Source: Pseudomonadales bacterium
GTDB lineage: Bacteria; Pseudomonadota; Gammaproteobacteria; Pseudomonadales; Azotimanducaceae
Length of the DNA: 64,000 bases
Direction: 5' to 3'
Assembly (NCBI GenBank): GCA_028285415.1
Contig: JANQPF010000022.1
Span: 1-64,000, forward strand
Program-made: the position numbers and the translations under genes
Shown here: positions 32,625 to 42,800 of the stretch, piece after piece
Numbering within the stretch: the stretch's first letter is position 1
Layout: each line of letters starts with the position of its first letter
The notes under the pieces: generated by a model
The model's database searches: none
Seen by the model: the letters and a program-made list of their open reading frames with translations, nothing else
Told to the model about the DNA's origin: nothing

Positions 32625-34424
32625 TCACCGGCGCTCCGCCATGTACGCGCGCCACCCGCCATAGTGTGTAATCTCTTCGGCATCTTCGATACCGCCGGGC
32701 TCGCAGACGAATCCGCTCACGGTCCGGCCATCTTCGAGCTCAACTTTGCCGATTGCCAGCGGCCACGGAATATTGTCGAGGAAGCTGGCCACGGTGCTGG
32801 CCGGCAGGCGCCACACCTCCACGTCGATCGCTTCCCCGCGGTCTGGGTCCCGCACCATCCCCGGTCGATAGGGTGGTCCCCCGGCCAACGCGAAGAGGCG
32901 GTAGTCTGGCGTGGTTTTTGTCCGGGCGATCAGCTGTCCCCCTCGCTCTGTCAGCTGCCAGTTTAGCGGCAGCTCGGACATGTGGGCGCCGCATGCCACC
33001 AGATCCATGGTTTTGAGGTTGGTGTGCTCGAGGGGCAGCGTTGCGCTCGACCCGATGATCTCTTCGAGGCGTTGGCCAATCGAAAGCAGCATCGTATCTA
33101 CCAGACGATCACCGACGAGGCTGATGCCGAACGGCAGACCTGCGGTGGTTTCAGCCCCGGGGAGCGCCAATCCGCTCAGATCGAGCAGATTCATGAAATT
33201 GGTGTAATAGCCGAGGTTGGTATTGGCAACCAGCGGCTCCGCGTTGACATCGCTCAGTTGGTAGTGCGTGCCGGCAGTCGGAATCAACAGTGCATCGCAG
33301 CGATCGAGCTGCGTCGTAGCGTCACGACGTAGCTCTGCAAGTTTGTATTGCGACGTGAGCAGATCCGTGGCTGAAGGCGTACGTCCGGCGCTGATGATCT
33401 GATGGGTAATCTTCAGGAGCGCATCCGGGCGATCCTCGATGAGGGGCTGTATGGCCAGATAGCGTTCAGCGATCCACGGCCCTTCGTAAAGCTCGCTGGC
33501 GGCTTGGCGAAACGGTTCGAAGGCTACCGGAGTGGTTTTGATGCCGGCGTTCCGCAGCTTGTCAAGTGTCGACCGATAGGCGTCACTGTAGCTCGTATCG
33601 CCGAAGAACTGCAGCTGATCAGCATCCAGCACGCCCAGCGTGAGCTCGCCGCGCCAGCTGCCGAAGTTTGCCGGTGAGTTGATGAACGGGTTGCGTCGCG
33701 CGTAAGCGTCCTGGTCGTCATAGTCGATCATCGAAGCGGCGACAGTAGCGGCATCTTGAACGTTACGGGTGAGCAAGCTGACACAGTCGAGGCTGCGGCA
33801 GGCGGGCACCACGCCCGAGGTGGACACCAATCCGCGGGTTGGCTTGTACCCGACGATGCCGTTGAAGGCAGCCGGGATTCGGCCTGAACCTGCGGTATCG
33901 GTACCTAAGGCAAAGCTCGCCAGACCGCAGCTCACCGCCACCGCCGACCCTGAACTGGAACCGCCGCTGATGTGCTCCGGCCGGTCAGGATGAGTGCAGA
34001 TGCCATAAGGGGAACGGGTACCGACCAGACCGGTGGCGAACTGATCCAGATTCGTTTTACCAACGGGTATTGCTCCGGCAGCGATGAGCTGGGCCACGAC
34101 GTGCGCTGAGTGCTCTGGCTGATAGGTGTACGCGCTGCAGGCAGCCGTCGTCGCGGCACCCGCGAGATCTATGTTGTCCTTGATGGCAAATGGCACCCCC
34201 CAAAGCGGGGTGGCATCGATGTCCTTTGTGGAGAGCGCGTCCAGATACGGATCGATCAGCTCGCGGCTCGGCGCTTCGATCCAGATGTTGTGTTGCTTCA
34301 GCTCTACGGATCGCTGAATGATGTGTTCGATGACGTGATCCGGCTGTACGTTGCCGCATCGATACGCGTCTTGCAGACCTGTGATCGGCTGTGTGAGGAG
34401 TCGTTGAATGGTGTCGCTGTTCAT
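32625..34424 (-). CDS. atzF: Allophanate hydrolase
   Basis: 599 residues. An amidase-signature enzyme plus C-terminal domain, the length of single-function allophanate hydrolases (AtzF type). It hydrolyses allophanate to ammonia and carbon dioxide. The Ser-cisSer-Lys triad is visible: K82 in F-A-I-K-D-N-I-D, the Ser-rich G-G-S-S-S-G-S (154-160), and S180 in D-T-A-G-S-G-R-I-P-A. The C-terminal 150 residues match the family's second domain (F-A-L-A-G-G-P-P-Y-R-P-G-M-V-R ... Y-G-G-W-R-A-Y). It is divergent from the DUF1989/carboxylase operon and has its own consensus sigma-54 promoter, so it is expected to be induced by nitrogen limitation. Confidence 0.93.
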   Translation of the reverse strand: MNSDTIQRLLTQPITGLQDAYRCGNVQPDHVIEHIIQRSVELKQHNIWIEAPSRELIDPYLDALSTKDIDATPLWGVPFAIKDNIDLAGAATTAACSAYTYQPEHSAHVVAQLIAAGAIPVGKTNLDQFATGLVGTRSPYGICTHPDRPEHISGGSSSGSAVAVSCGLASFALGTDTAGSGRIPAAFNGIVGYKPTRGLVSTSGVVPACRSLDCVSLLTRNVQDAATVAASMIDYDDQDAYARRNPFINSPANFGSWRGELTLGVLDADQLQFFGDTSYSDAYRSTLDKLRNAGIKTTPVAFEPFRQAASELYEGPWIAERYLAIQPLIEDRPDALLKITHQIISAGRTPSATDLLTSQYKLAELRRDATTQLDRCDALLIPTAGTHYQLSDVNAEPLVANTNLGYYTNFMNLLDLSGLALPGAETTAGLPFGISLVGDRLVDTMLLSIGQRLEEIIGSSATLPLEHTNLKTMDLVACGAHMSELPLNWQLTERGGQLIARTKTTPDYRLFALAGGPPYRPGMVRDPDRGEAIDVEVWRLPASTVASFLDNIPWPLAIGKVELEDGRTVSGFVCEPGGIEDAEEITHYGGWRAYMAERR

Positions 34425-34450
34425 TGGCTTCCCGGTTCCTGGAGGAAAAG

Positions 34451-34466
34451 AGCAACAATCGTGCCA
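34451..34466 (-). promoter_or_regulatory. Sigma-54 promoter of the allophanate hydrolase gene
   Basis: Read on the minus strand: TGGCACGATTGTTGCT, an exact match to TGGCACG-N4-TTGCW with GG-N10-GC spacing. Its -12 lies about 27 bases before the start codon (34424), with a possible ribosome site AGGAA between. The paired NtrC-like sites lie upstream of it. Confidence 0.8.
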
Positions 34467-34519
34467 ACGGGGTGGATGCTTTTCGGCCGGCTCCGATCAT
34501 CTACGCGGCGTTTGATAGC

Positions 34520-34564
34520 GATCCATATTGGTGCGCTGCCGTTTCCGGGTCACCGTACTGGTGC
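34520..34564. promoter_or_regulatory. Paired NtrC-like enhancer sites between two sigma-54 promoters
   Basis: Consensus GCACY-N5-RGTGC. Site 1 (34520-34534) is GATCCATATTGGTGC; site 2 (34550-34564) is TCACCGTACTGGTGC, whose CACC/GGTG arms are inverted. The right half (GGTGCGCT) repeats at exactly 30 bases, about three helical turns. They lie about 55-110 bases from each of the two flanking promoters, the usual enhancer distance. Confidence 0.55.
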
Positions 34565-34629
34565 GCTCGTTTGGCTCGAGAACGCCTGAGAACCCGGTGA
34601 TGCGTACGATGTCGGTCACACCCGGCGTG

Positions 34630-34645
34630 TGGCACCAGTTTTGCA
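34630..34645 (+). promoter_or_regulatory. Sigma-54 promoter of the DUF1989/carboxylase operon
   Basis: TGGCAC (34630-34635), 5 bases, TTGCA (34641-34645), with GG-N10-GC spacing. The start codon at 34682 is 37 bases further, preceded by GGAG at 34672-34675. It mirrors the sigma-54 promoter of the divergent allophanate hydrolase gene. Confidence 0.8.
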
Positions 34646-34681
34646 TTCCCTTTGTCATTCGAGAACGTCTTGGAGCGAGGG

Positions 34682-35395
34682 ATGCCGTTAACGAGCTATG
34701 CCGACACGCTGCCGGGTGGACGTCATTGGTCGATGCGCCTCCGTCGTGGCGTTGCGCTCGAGCTGACTGACCTCCACGGTGGAGGCAACGTCGGCATGAT
34801 TTTCTATAACCCGGAGAACCCGCTCGAGCGTCTCAACCTGCCGGATTCGCTGAAGTGTCAGCACACGTTCAAAATCACACAGGGACATTGCCTCTACTCC
34901 GACATGGGGCGCATTTTCTGCTCGGTCGTCGAGGATGACTGGGGTTGGCACGATGCTGCCTGCGGTACCTGTAACGCCGACATGGTGGTCGCCAAATGGG
35001 GACATTCGAGCTATCAGGACAGCCGGAACGACTATCTGCGCAACGGCAGGGACTCTTTTCTCATCGAACTCGGCAAGTACGGCATGGGTAAACGCGATCT
35101 GACCGGGAACATGAACTGGTTCAGTCAGGTCAACGTCGATGAGGCAGGGAAGCTCAGTCTCGATCCACGCCAGGCCCCTGGTGCGCGGGTCGTGCTGCGT
35201 TTCGAAATGGACACGATTGTCGTGCTGCACACTTGTCCGCATCCGCTGAACGCCTCTGCCGAGTATCCACGCCGCGATATCGGCTATCGGGTGTTTGCTG
35301 TGCCGTCACCGGCTGAAAACGACCCCTGTCGGCTGTCGCGTGAGGAGAATGCTCGCGGATACGAAAACACAGAACTTTATTACCTGGGATCGTAA
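34682..35395 (+). CDS. DUF1989 protein, urea-carboxylase-associated protein 1 / carboxyguanidine deiminase subunit
   Basis: 237 residues from ATG 34682. DUF1989: M-I-F-Y-N-P-E-N-P-L-E-R-L-N, then S-D-M-G-R-I-F-C-S, H-D-A-A-C-G-T-C-N-A-D, Y-Q-D-S-R-N-D-Y, M-N-W-F-S-Q-V-N and H-T-C-P-H-P. The paired DUF1989 proteins next to urea carboxylase were long called UAAP1/2; later work showed that in guanidine-using bacteria they form carboxyguanidine deiminase (CgdAB), making allophanate. Here the set (two DUF1989, carboxylase, allophanate hydrolase) is complete for that pathway. Which subunit it is cannot be fixed without comparison. Confidence 0.88.
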   Translation: MPLTSYADTLPGGRHWSMRLRRGVALELTDLHGGGNVGMIFYNPENPLERLNLPDSLKCQHTFKITQGHCLYSDMGRIFCSVVEDDWGWHDAACGTCNADMVVAKWGHSSYQDSRNDYLRNGRDSFLIELGKYGMGKRDLTGNMNWFSQVNVDEAGKLSLDPRQAPGARVVLRFEMDTIVVLHTCPHPLNASAEYPRRDIGYRVFAVPSPAENDPCRLSREENARGYENTELYYLGS

Positions 35396-36040
35396 GTGCT
35401 CAAAGAAAGTCACAGAGATCCGGCACTCGCGCTGGATCGTCACAACGTAGATGCAGGCAGCTTCTGGCTGGGTCGGTTGTCTGAAGGCCAGGTGCTGCGG
35501 ATCACTGATCTTGAGGGCAACCAGGCTGTAGACACGTTGTTCTTCAACTCGGATAACCCCAGGGAGCGCTACAGCGCGTTCGATACCATTCGCAGCCAGG
35601 GGGAAGTCTATCTAACGAGCGGATCGACGCTGCTTTCCGATGAAAACCACGCGATGTTGCGGATCGTTGCGGACACGTGTGGGCGTCACGATACGCTCGG
35701 TGGAGCGTGCGCGGCGGAAAGTAATACCGTGAGGTATGCGCTCGAAAAGAAAACCATGCACTCCTGTCGTGACAGCTGGCTTCTGGCTTTGACGACAGAG
35801 TACGCGGATATCGGGCTCAGCAAACGCGATCTCTCCCACAACGTCAATTTTTTCATGAATGTGCCGGTGACCCCATCGGGTGGTCTGACCTTTGAGGACG
35901 GGGTCAGCGGGCCGGGCAAATACGTGGAAATGCAGGCGCTGATGAACGTTCTCATCCTCATTTCAAATTGCCCACAGCTCAACAATCCCTGTAACGGTTA
36001 CAACCCGACGCCGGTTGATCTGACCATCTGGGCTGAGTGA
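35396..36040 (+). CDS. DUF1989 protein, urea-carboxylase-associated protein 2 / carboxyguanidine deiminase subunit
   Basis: 214 residues from GTG 35396, directly after the stop of the first DUF1989 gene. Matches include L-F-F-N-S-D-N-P-R-E-R-Y, T-C-G-R-H-D-T-L-G-G-A-C-A-A-E-S-N, L-S-H-N-V-N-F-F-M-N-V and S-N-C-P-Q-L-N-N-P-C-N-G-Y-N-P-T near the end, the usual DUF1989 conserved blocks with their Cys and His. It would pair with the preceding protein to act on the product of the carboxylase. Its stop overlaps the carboxylase ATG (TGATG). Confidence 0.88.
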   Translation: MLKESHRDPALALDRHNVDAGSFWLGRLSEGQVLRITDLEGNQAVDTLFFNSDNPRERYSAFDTIRSQGEVYLTSGSTLLSDENHAMLRIVADTCGRHDTLGGACAAESNTVRYALEKKTMHSCRDSWLLALTTEYADIGLSKRDLSHNVNFFMNVPVTPSGGLTFEDGVSGPGKYVEMQALMNVLILISNCPQLNNPCNGYNPTPVDLTIWAE

Positions 36041-39000
36041 TGTTCGACAAGGTTCTCATTGCCAATCGGGGCGTTGCCGCCGTGCGTATTGAACGCACGC
36101 TCAGGCGACTGGGCGTTCAGAGCGTCGGGCTACGTTCTTCAGCGGAAGCGGATGCCACCTACTTCTCCGCCATGGATGAGGTGTTCGATCTAGGCGACGG
36201 GCCATTGGCTGATACCTATTTGAACGCTTCGCGCATTGTAGACGCGGCTGTAGAAACCGGCGTCCAGGCAATTCATCCGGGATATGGATTCTTGAGCGAA
36301 AACGCAGACTTTGCGGAAGCCGTTGCCGATGCCGGACTGACCTTTGTTGGTCCTAGTCCGGCAACAATTCGCGCGTTCGGTTTCAAGCACCGCGCTCGAG
36401 AAATTGCCCGGCAGGCCGGCGTGGAGATGCTCCCCGGCAGCGAATTGCTGGCCGACCCGGATGCGGCGGTCGCAGCTGCCGAGGAACTCGGGTTTCCGGT
36501 CATCCTCAAGAGTACCGCCGGTGGTGGCGGCATCGGGATGCAGCGTTGCGATTCCGTCGAGGAGCTCAGCAGAGCCTATTCCACCGTTCGCGATCTTGCG
36601 GCGGCCAATTTTGCGGCGCCCGACATGTTTCTCGAGAAATTCCTGGTTGCGCCAAGGCATGTCGAAGTTCAGATCTTCGGCGATGGGTGTGGGGGCGTTG
36701 TGGTGCTGGGTGATCGTGACTGCTCTCTCCAACGCCGCAATCAGAAACTGGTGGAAGAGTGTCCGGCGCCCGCTGTGCCTGATGAAGTACGCTCACAGCT
36801 GCACGCTCAGGCGGCCGCCCTTGCTCGAGCGACTGACTATGCCAGCGCCGGCACCGTGGAGTTTCTCTACGACGCGGTGGAAAACCGGTTTTACTTTCTC
36901 GAGGTGAACACCCGTCTGCAGGTTGAGCATGGCGTTACCGAGCTGGTCTACGGCGTAGACCTCGTGGAATGGATGCTGCAGCTTGCTGCCGGAGAGCTGC
37001 CTTCAGCGCATCTTCTCGCGGAATCGCTGACGCCCCATGGCGCTGCAATCCAGGCGCGACTCTATGCGGAAGATCCCTACCATGATTTTCGTCCAACACC
37101 CGGCCCTGTTGATATCGACTATCGAACAGAGACTCGCGTCGATACCTGGGTGCTGGGTTCCGAATTGGTTCCGCACCAGTTTGATCCTTTGCTTGCCAAC
37201 GTCATTTGCCACGCTGACGATCGTTCAGCAGCAATGGTGAAACTGCGCCGGACCCTGGCCCAGGCTGACATCTACGGCATCGCTACGAATCGGATGTACC
37301 TGGCGGAAGCGCTCGCCGGGCAGGCGTTTGCGGATGCCTCGATGAGCACCGCCATGCTCGGGTCGTTGGTTTACGAGCCGGATGAAGTGGAGGTGGTGAG
37401 TGCCGGACTACAGACCACAATACAGGCGTTTCCCGGCAGGCAGGGTTATTGGGAAGTTGGTGTGCCGCCGTCAGGGCCAATGGATGACCTGTCGTTTCGT
37501 CTGGCCAACAGGCTGCTTGGCAACGCCGAGGACGCCGCCGGACTGGAGATTGTATTCGAGGGCCCAACGTTGTTGTTTCGCAGCGCCGTTGATGCCGTCG
37601 TTACCGGCGCTGACGTGCCCGTTCTTCTCGATGGGCAACCGGTAGCAGCCTGGCAGGTTCTGCGGGTGCAAGCCGGCCAGCGGCTCGATATTGGCCGGGT
37701 TGAAAATGGCATGCGCTGTTACCTGCAGGTTCGCGGGGGCTTTGACGCCAAAACCGTGCTGGGATCGGTGACAACTTTTACTCTGGGCAATATGGGCGGC
37801 CACGAAGGCCGGCAGCTGCGCACCGGGGACGTTCTGCGCTGGCGCGCGGCAGACCCGGTGGATGCCGCAGCTCCCGCAAAACTCGACATCAGCGCTCGAC
37901 TCAAAATACGCGTGCTTCCGGGTCCGCATACCGCCCCCGATTTTTTTACGCCCGAAGACATCCAGCAGATCTTCGCGGCACGCTGGCGTGTGCATCACAA
38001 TTCGAGCCGGACAGGCGTGCGCCTGATCGGGCCGCAGCCGGTCTGGGCCCGGGAGGATGGTGGGGAAGCAGGTTTGCATCCGTCGAACATTCACGACAAC
38101 GCCTATGCTTTCGGAGCGCTGGACTTCACGGGCGACATGCCGGTCATTCTCGGTCCGGATGGGCCGTCACTCGGCGGCTTCGTCTGCCCTGCGGTGGTCA
38201 TCAACGCCGACCGCTGGAAGCTCGGTCAGCTGCAGCCCGGTGACGAGGTGGATCTCGTTTGTGTCTCTGCCGCAGAGGCGGAGGCGGCCCTCGCCGAGCA
38301 GGAAGCCTATCTCGCTAACCCTGCCGGAGGTTTGATCGAGACTTCCGGCGAAGGCGCATCGCCTCTAGCGAGCCCCGTGTGCTGGCAGAGTACGCAGCAG
38401 GAACTCGATCTTCCGGTTGTCGTCCGCCGGGCGGGTCAGGAGTGGCTGCTGATCGAGTTTGGTGCGCCGGTCCTTGATATCCGGATTCGCGTTGTTGTGC
38501 ACGTACTGATGAAACTTCTCATGGACGAGCGCCTGGAGGGTCTAGTTGAGATGACGCCGGGTGTGCGCTCGCTGCAGGTGCGGTTCGATCATCGCCGGTG
38601 GTCAACGCAAACGCTCATCGAGGCGCTCAGACCTTGTATAGAGGAAGCCACGCGGGCCCGGTCACATACGCTGAGTTCTCGCATCGTGCACATGCCGCTC
38701 TCCTGGGACGATCCGGCCTGCCAGCTGGCGGTCGAGCGTTACTTGAGCAGCGTTCGTGCGGATGCCCCCTGGTGTCCGGACAATATCGAGTTCATTCGAC
38801 GCATCAACGGTCTTGATGAAAAAGCGGACGTCAAACGGATCGTCTTTGACGCAAGTTACCTGGTGCTCGGTCTGGGCGATGTATACCTTGGGGCGCCGGT
38901 TGCCACGCCGGTGGATCCTCGTCACCGTCTCGTGACAACCAAATACAATCCCGCACGCACCTGGACGGCTGAGAACAGCGTGGGCATTGGCGGCTCGTAC

Positions 39001-39603
39001 ATGTGCGTTTACGGGATGGAAGGGCCAGGCGGCTACCAGTTCGTGGGACGTACGACCCCGGTGTGGCGTCTTGAAGGCTTTTCAGCGGATGAGCAGGCCT
39101 GCTGGCTCCTGAACCATTTTGACCAGATCCGCTTCCATGAAGTGGATCCGCAAACGCTGATGGAACTGCGCGAAGCGACTCGGCGCGGTGCGTACGTGCC
39201 GGACGTAGAAGAATGCAGTTTCAGCCTGGATGGCTACGAGGAGTTGTTGAGGGACAACGCGAACGAGATCGAGGCGTTCAGCGCGCGTCGCACCGCCGCT
39301 TTTGCTGCGGAATTGCAGCGCTGGCGGGAACTGGGGCTGCATACCTTTGCAGAAGCTGCGGAAAGTGAAGCGCCGGAGACAGAGCCCGTTGACGGTTATG
39401 TCGTAGCAAGCCCGATGGCTGCCTCGGTGTGGCGTATCAACAGCTCGGCGTCTCGCGGTGTCGATGCGGAAAGCGAAATCCTCCTGCTCGAAGCGATGAA
39501 GTCCGAGATCAGCGTGCTCAGCCCGGTATCCGGATGCGTTGAATTTCTTGTTAAAGAAGGGCAGGTTGTTGAGCCGGGGCAGGCGCTTGCGGTGGTTCGC
39601 TGA
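36040..39603 (+). CDS. Urea/guanidine carboxylase (biotin-dependent)
   Basis: 1187 residues from ATG 36040 (the GTG one codon earlier is within the overlap). Domains: biotin carboxylase with ATP-grasp (1-450; K-S-T-A-G-G-G-G-I-G-M, H-V-E-V-Q-I-F-G-D), then the KipA-like AHS2 domain (about 465-775; G-V-P-P-S-G-P-M-D-D-L-S-F-R-L-A-N), the KipI-like AHS1 domain (about 790-1000; L-I-E-F-G-A-P-V-L-D-I-R ... T-P-G-V-R-S-L), and a biotinyl domain with E-A-M-K-S-E (biotin Lys about 1154). It carboxylates urea to allophanate or guanidine to carboxyguanidine. The two DUF1989 partners favour guanidine; specificity cannot be read from sequence alone here. Confidence 0.92.
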   Translation: MFDKVLIANRGVAAVRIERTLRRLGVQSVGLRSSAEADATYFSAMDEVFDLGDGPLADTYLNASRIVDAAVETGVQAIHPGYGFLSENADFAEAVADAGLTFVGPSPATIRAFGFKHRAREIARQAGVEMLPGSELLADPDAAVAAAEELGFPVILKSTAGGGGIGMQRCDSVEELSRAYSTVRDLAAANFAAPDMFLEKFLVAPRHVEVQIFGDGCGGVVVLGDRDCSLQRRNQKLVEECPAPAVPDEVRSQLHAQAAALARATDYASAGTVEFLYDAVENRFYFLEVNTRLQVEHGVTELVYGVDLVEWMLQLAAGELPSAHLLAESLTPHGAAIQARLYAEDPYHDFRPTPGPVDIDYRTETRVDTWVLGSELVPHQFDPLLANVICHADDRSAAMVKLRRTLAQADIYGIATNRMYLAEALAGQAFADASMSTAMLGSLVYEPDEVEVVSAGLQTTIQAFPGRQGYWEVGVPPSGPMDDLSFRLANRLLGNAEDAAGLEIVFEGPTLLFRSAVDAVVTGADVPVLLDGQPVAAWQVLRVQAGQRLDIGRVENGMRCYLQVRGGFDAKTVLGSVTTFTLGNMGGHEGRQLRTGDVLRWRAADPVDAAAPAKLDISARLKIRVLPGPHTAPDFFTPEDIQQIFAARWRVHHNSSRTGVRLIGPQPVWAREDGGEAGLHPSNIHDNAYAFGALDFTGDMPVILGPDGPSLGGFVCPAVVINADRWKLGQLQPGDEVDLVCVSAAEAEAALAEQEAYLANPAGGLIETSGEGASPLASPVCWQSTQQELDLPVVVRRAGQEWLLIEFGAPVLDIRIRVVVHVLMKLLMDERLEGLVEMTPGVRSLQVRFDHRRWSTQTLIEALRPCIEEATRARSHTLSSRIVHMPLSWDDPACQLAVERYLSSVRADAPWCPDNIEFIRRINGLDEKADVKRIVFDASYLVLGLGDVYLGAPVATPVDPRHRLVTTKYNPARTWTAENSVGIGGSYMCVYGMEGPGGYQFVGRTTPVWRLEGFSADEQACWLLNHFDQIRFHEVDPQTLMELREATRRGAYVPDVEECSFSLDGYEELLRDNANEIEAFSARRTAAFAAELQRWRELGLHTFAEAAESEAPETEPVDGYVVASPMAASVWRINSSASRGVDAESEILLLEAMKSEISVLSPVSGCVEFLVKEGQVVEPGQALAVVR

Positions 39604-39701
39604 CGCCGGAGCCGGGCACCAAGTTTGCGCTTCTTCGGTTTCTTCGACCCATTCCCGTGCATCGTTCGAATTTCCCGTGTTCATTCCATGTGCACGTTTG
39701 C

Positions 39702-39745
39702 GCACCGATTTGGTTCGACGGCGCTTGAACTCCCCGTTGTAGTGC
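39702..39745. promoter_or_regulatory. Paired NtrC-like sites upstream of the first TonB receptor
   Basis: Site 1 (39702-39716) GCACCGATTTGGTTC, with 9 of 10 specified bases of GCACY-N5-RGTGC. Site 2 (39731-39745) TCCCCGTTGTAGTGC, with a perfect right half. Spacing is 29 bases, about the same as in the other two promoter regions of the cluster. They lie 65-108 bases before the sigma-54 promoter. Confidence 0.5.
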
Positions 39746-39808
39746 GAAAACGCTGAAAAAACCCGTCTTCGCTTCGATAACTGCGAAAACAAGTCGTTGG
39801 AAAGGCGT

Positions 39809-39824
39809 TGGCACGCTCTTTGCT
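39809..39824 (+). promoter_or_regulatory. Sigma-54 promoter of the first TonB receptor gene
   Basis: TGGCACGCTCTTTGCT is an exact match to TGGCACG-N4-TTGCW with GG-N10-GC spacing. It ends 51 bases before the start codon at 39875, which has a ribosome site AAGGGGG at about 39864-39870. Confidence 0.8.
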
Positions 39825-39874
39825 GAATCTGCTGGAAGTTTCATTGCAATCAAATGCAAGCAAAGGGGGTAAAT

Positions 39875-42800
39875 ATGAAACGACGCACGCGCGGGCTTTA
39901 CGTTCTTGCGATTGTCATATCTGCGGTCGGCCTGTCACCTTCAGGCGTTGTTCTGGCGGCCGAAGAAGAAGCAGAAATAGAAGAAGTGGTAGTCACCGGC
40001 ACACGGTTGAAAACTTCCAACGCGAACTCCTCACAGCCGATTGTGTCGGTCACAGCGGAGCAACTCGTGGAAGGGGGGCAGCTGGACATCAGCGAGGTGC
40101 TGAATGATGCGCCGCCTCTGCTCAACAGTATTTCATCGACCAACTCTCTCGACGGGGTTGCTTCGAATCTGGATCTCGAAAATACACAGAATTTCGGCGG
40201 GGCGGCGCTCGACCTTCGCGGCCTGGGAGACAAACGTACGCTCACCCTGGTCAACGGGCGGCGCCACGTGTCGGGGATTGAAGGCTCCGCAGCCGTAGAC
40301 ATCACAACCATACCGTCGGCGCTGATCGATCGGATCGACGTGCTGTCGGGTGGTGCGTCAGCGGTCTATGGATCCGATGCCGTAACCGGGGTTGTCAACG
40401 TCATTTTGAAAGACGACTTCGAAGGCATGGAAATCTCCTTCCAGGGGGGCGCAGCAGAGGCGGGTGACAACGACGGCGGCCGCTTCTCCTTTATCGGCGG
40501 TTCAAATTTCGCGGACGGGCGAGGTAACGTCACGGTTGCGATTCAATACGAAGAAGACTCCGGATTGCTCATGGGTGACCGGGGCTTTCTGGGGAACAAC
40601 AATCTCGCAAACGATGATGCGAATCCGGCGTTGAGGTTCCAGTTCGGGGATATCACCGAGTCCACCCCCAACTTCGCAAGATATTACAACTTTGAAAACA
40701 CCGGTTTGTTTGGTCTGGGTTTACGTATTCCCGAATCCGAAACCTTCATCGCCGACTACACCTCTGAATTTGGCGAGGCACCGACTCTGACCCAGGCTGA
40801 GCTGGATCTGCTGGATCGGGGCGCCAACGCCTTTCCCCAGGCAATCCTGCCCGGCCGCACGTTCAATATCACCAGCCCTTACGGCGTGGTGGCGATCGGC
40901 GACTTCGGCACCGAGTTTCCTCTGGGCACCGAGCCGGACCTGGACGGTGACGGCACAACAGACTGCTTGCAGAGCTTCAATGGCTACAACAGTTCCCTGG
41001 ATGGCGCGGGTTCGTTCGGTATTGCGGGCGGTTGCTGGGCAATCAACGCTGACGGGCAACTCGTTCCGTACGAGGACGGCTTGATTGCCGGGTCCTTCAA
41101 TCACTTCGGAGCGGAGCAGAGTTACGTCCGCCCGGATGACTTCCATGCGATTCCGGAGCGTAAACAGTACTCCATCGACGTCATCGGACACTTCGACATG
41201 ACCGAGGCCGCCTCAATTTTCTGGGAAGCCAAATACGTCTACCAGGAGATCGAAGCGATCGAGCAGTATCACAACTTTACCGACCTGCTCTACGGTGCGC
41301 CCGATAACCCTTATCTACCCGAGGAGCTGAGCGCGTTCGTCAACAACGCCGGGCTCGGATTTGGTGGTATCGACGGAGGATTGCACATCTCTCGTGATTC
41401 CGACGACTGGGGTGAGAATCTCACGACGAACGAACGAGAAACCATGCGGTTTGTCGTGGGTATCGAAGGCGCCATTGGTGACGTCTTCTCATATGAGATC
41501 AGCGGCAACTACGGCAAGTTCGAGCGCGAGATGGTCGATCGCGAAGACATGATTGCCGACCGTTTTTTCGCCGCAATCGACGCGGTGACGGACCCGGCAA
41601 CGGGTGAAGCTGTATGCCGCTCGGATCTGGACCCAACGGCATATCCGCGCACAACGCCCTTCAATATCTTCCAGTTCGTGGGCGGCGGTGTGCCGTCCTC
41701 GTTCTTTACGTTTACGCCCGGTGACGGGCAGTGCCGCCCGATGAACATATGGGGCGGCAGGGGTGCCATGTCGCAGGAGTCCATCGACTTCGTGACCTAT
41801 GATCGTGAAGTGAATGAAGAGATCGAGCAGACGGTGTTCACCGCGTTCGTCACCGGTGATTCCTCGCCCTGGTTCGAATTGCCTGCGGGGCCCATTGGCA
41901 TCGTCGTGGGTGCCGAATGGCGTGAAGAAAAAACCAGCCAGGATTTTGGTCTCCTCGATCAGGGTATTCTGCCGGTTTCCGGAGTGACGTCGGATGGCAC
42001 CCCGTTCAGCGCGGGAGACTGGGTTGGTGACGTGAGTGCCGCCCAGAGCCTGGGGCCGGTTCCGTCGACCCGATTGTTGCCGAGTTCATCGGACTACGAC
42101 TTCTTCGACTATTTCGTAGAAGTCTCGATTCCGCTGCTTGCCGATCTGCCTGGCGCGCAGGAGCTGGGTATTGATCTCGCGTATCGCGAAAGCGACAACT
42201 CCGTCTTCGGCAGCAATGACACCTACAAATACGGCCTGAACTGGGCGCCGACGTCGGACGTGCGTTTCCGCTATACGTTCAGCGAGGCTACCCGGGTTCC
42301 CAATCTGTTTGAGCTCTTCTCGCCAGAGCAGGGTGCACGTTTCCGGCCGGATGATCCCTGTGACGCCAACAACATCGTGACCGCGGCGGATCCTTCTCTG
42401 CGTGAAGCAAACTGCATCGTTGACCTGCAGGCCAACGGCGTGGCGGATGCGGCGATATTCGACTCGCTCGGCAACTACGCGTTTGAAGACCCGCTGTCCG
42501 CAGGTTTCCCGGGTGCCATCGGCGGTAACCCGGATCTGCTGCCGGAGACGGGAGAAACGACCAGCTACGGCATCGTGCTGACGCCGAGATTCCTCGAAGG
42601 GCTGACCCTCAGCGTCGACTACATCCAGATAGAAATTGAAGACGCCATTCTCGATGTATCGGAACAGAACATTGTGAATCGTTGCTACGACTCGTCGAGT
42701 CTGGCGAACCAGTTCTGTCCGCTCATCAGTCGGAACGATGACCCGACGTCCGCTCAGTCGGGTGGTCTCGACTTTCTGCGACAGGTGCAGCTGAACTTCG

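Noticed and set aside
34425-34681. Guanidine riboswitch (ykkC type I, II or III) upstream of the carboxylase operon
   Set aside because: I looked for the conserved motifs of each class and found none; the region is explained by sigma-54 and NtrC-like elements.
39614-39628. A second sigma-54-like element (GGGCACCAAGTTTGC) after the carboxylase stop
   Set aside because: The -24 lacks the leading T and it is 247 bases from the receptor start, while a perfect element lies at 39809.
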